From NCBI RefSeq assembly GCF_017377735.1, contig NZ_JAFVMH010000002.1:496001-560000 (forward strand): a DNA stretch of 64,000 nucleotides, given 5' to 3'. Shown piece after piece: positions 62,747 to 64,000 of the stretch (position 1 is the stretch's first letter; every line of letters begins with the position of its first letter). The translations under genes and the position numbers were made by a program. The notes beneath the pieces are model-generated. The model did not search any database. It saw only the letters and a list, made by a program, of their open reading frames with translations, and was not told where the DNA came from. This DNA is from Acetobacter garciniae. GTDB lineage: Bacteria > Pseudomonadota > Alphaproteobacteria > Acetobacterales > Acetobacteraceae.

Positions 62747-63585
62747 CATATCCGATGTCCAGCAACGAGGCCGAGTATACAGACGCGGACTTTGAAACCG
62801 TGCGGCGCATCGCGCAGGACGAGGCGGGCATACACCTGCCCGAGTCCAAGAAAACGCTGGTGTATTCACGTGTGTCGCGCAGGCTGCGTGAGCTTGGCTA
62901 TACGTCGTTCCAGGCGTATCTGGATTTTGTGCGCATGCCCGGCGCGCGGGACGAGATGGAAAAGCTCATCTGTGCGCTGACCACGAATGTCACGCATTTC
63001 TTCCGTGAAAAAAAGCATTTCGAACATCTGCAGACCGTGGTGGTCCCGCATCTGGCGGCAAAGGTGCGCGCGGGCGGGCGGGCAAGGCTGTGGTCGGCGG
63101 CGTGCTCGACCGGGCAGGAGCCGTGGAGCATGGCCATGTCGGTCATGACGGCCTTTCCCGATGCGCCATCGCACGATGTGCGCATTCTGGCCACCGACAT
63201 CAATTCCGAAGTCGTGGCCCGCGCCGCAAGCGGCACCTACCCCGAGGCGGAGACAGAGGGCATTCCCCAACCCTGCAAAGCGCAGTACATGGTGCCCGAC
63301 CCGTTCGGGGATATGTGCTTTTCCGGGCCGATCTGCCAGTTGCCTGCCTTCAAGGTGCTCAACCTCAACGCCGCATGGCCGATCAAGGGAACGTTCAGCG
63401 CCATTTTCTGCCGCAACGTCGTGATCTATTTCGACGAGGCCACGCGTGAACGCCTGTGGCAGCGCCTGGCCGAAAAACTGGAGCCGGGCGGGTTTCTTTA
63501 CGTAGGCCATTCCGAAAGGGTGACGTTTGTCGATCGGTGCGGATTGCAGCAGATTGCCCCTACAATCTACAGAAAGGACCACTGA
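62743..63585 (+). CDS. cheR: Chemotaxis protein methyltransferase CheR
   Basis: Methylates glutamates of transducers using SAM. The 280 residues have the N-terminal helical domain, ALTTNVTHFFREKKHFEHLQ, the SAM site LWSAACSTGQEPWSMAM, ILATDINSEVVARA, and FCRNVVIYFDEATRERL with LYVGHSERV. ATG 62743 is coupled to cheW; ATG 62755 is an alternative. Its likely docking site is the GWEEF end of the transducer. Confidence 0.96.
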   Translation: MTYPMSSNEAEYTDADFETVRRIAQDEAGIHLPESKKTLVYSRVSRRLRELGYTSFQAYLDFVRMPGARDEMEKLICALTTNVTHFFREKKHFEHLQTVVVPHLAAKVRAGGRARLWSAACSTGQEPWSMAMSVMTAFPDAPSHDVRILATDINSEVVARAASGTYPEAETEGIPQPCKAQYMVPDPFGDMCFSGPICQLPAFKVLNLNAAWPIKGTFSAIFCRNVVIYFDEATRERLWQRLAEKLEPGGFLYVGHSERVTFVDRCGLQQIAPTIYRKDH

Positions 63586-63588
63586 ACC

Positions 63589-64000
63589 ATGGAGAAACCG
63601 GTAAGGGTTCTCGTGGTCGATGACTCACGAACGATCAGGGCGCTTATCAGGCGGTCTTTCAACCAGTATCCGGATATCGTCATCTGTGGCGAGGCCGCGA
63701 ACCCGATTGAGGCACGGGACCTGATCATCCAGGATCAGCCTGATGTCATTACGCTCGATGTCGAAATGCCGGGCATGAACGGCCTGCAGTTTCTAGACAA
63801 GATCATGCGCCTGCGCCCCATCCCCGTCGTCATGGTTTCCAGCCTGACGGCCCGCGGGGCGGATACGGCCATTACGGCATTGCAGATGGGGGCGTTCGAG
63901 TGTTTTCCAAAGCCCACTTCTGTGGTGGGGACAGATGCGTTCGCGGGCCTGGCAAGGCTGGTCATCCAGGCGGCGCAGTCCCACCCCGTGGCCCGAACGG
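63589..64000 (+). CDS. cheB: Chemotaxis methylesterase CheB, N-terminal part (cut by the window end)
   Basis: Receiver-controlled esterase that removes methyl groups from transducers. The 137 codons present cover the receiver: VRVLVVDDSRTIRALI (Asp11/12), VITLDVEMPGMNGLQFLDKI (Asp57), PVVMVSSLTARGADTAITAL and AFECFPKPT. This matches the CheB receiver exactly; the esterase domain lies past base 64000. It starts three bases after the cheR stop, behind AGAAAGGACC. Confidence 0.95.
   Translation, partial: MEKPVRVLVVDDSRTIRALIRRSFNQYPDIVICGEAANPIEARDLIIQDQPDVITLDVEMPGMNGLQFLDKIMRLRPIPVVMVSSLTARGADTAITALQMGAFECFPKPTSVVGTDAFAGLARLVIQAAQSHPVART

Overview
The window comes from a high-GC alphaproteobacterium, most likely an acetic acid bacterium (Acetobacteraceae; Komagataeibacter/Gluconacetobacter-like). 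This is inferred from the F0 ATP-synthase genes standing apart from F1 with both b' and b subunits, the long S9 protein, a CtrA-family regulator, an S. meliloti-like che gene order and two AT-rich palindromes of a kind I associate with acetic acid bacteria. No phage, transposase, IS or CRISPR signature was seen.

Left third (1-25 kb) is housekeeping: the 3' part of ilvD on the minus strand; pstC-pstA-pstB-phoU without pstS; an NAD(P)-binding protein and an AsmA-like exported protein (minus); rplM-rpsI with a clear promoter and a strong terminator; a secreted S10 carboxypeptidase; a small exported protein; a DbpA-type DEAD-box helicase; a coiled-coil, histidine-rich porin; dapF-mtaB-ftsY; the F0 operon atpI-atpB-atpE-atpF'-atpF; and a polyprenyl-phosphate glycosyltransferase/ArnT-like pair. 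At 24.3-25.1 kb lies an unusual fusion of a complete ectoine-synthase (EctC) cupin to an ATC-hydrolase-like domain, followed by tRNA-Thr(CGT).

Middle (25.5-34 kb) is envelope functions: pqiA-pqiB-pqiC for inter-membrane transport, a long AT-rich gap with a possible leader ORF, a TonB-dependent receptor and an LtrA-family membrane protein.

Right half (34.2-64 kb) is a motility and chemotaxis region. It holds a DUF1217 flagellar protein, fliI-fliJ, a glycosyltransferase, motB-motA, fliK and flgD; a minus-strand CtrA-family regulator with a degenerate receiver; a small unknown protein and a large exported helical-repeat protein; a minus-strand prepilin-peptidase-like gene; flgB-flgC; a MotE-like protein, a small lipoprotein, and fliF-fliG-fliH-fliN-fliO-fliP. 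The chemotaxis operon follows: transducer, cheS-like STAS gene, cheY, cheA, cheW, cheR and cheB (cut by the window end). Many other flagellar genes (fliE, fliM, fliQ, fliR, flhA, flhB, hook, filament) are not here, so the flagellar genes are split over several loci.

The most interesting items are the EctC/ATC-hydrolase fusion, the non-phosphorylatable CtrA-like regulator inside the flagellar cluster, the large exported repeat protein next to the motor genes, and the inverted pair of palindromes placed exactly at two convergent gene junctions.
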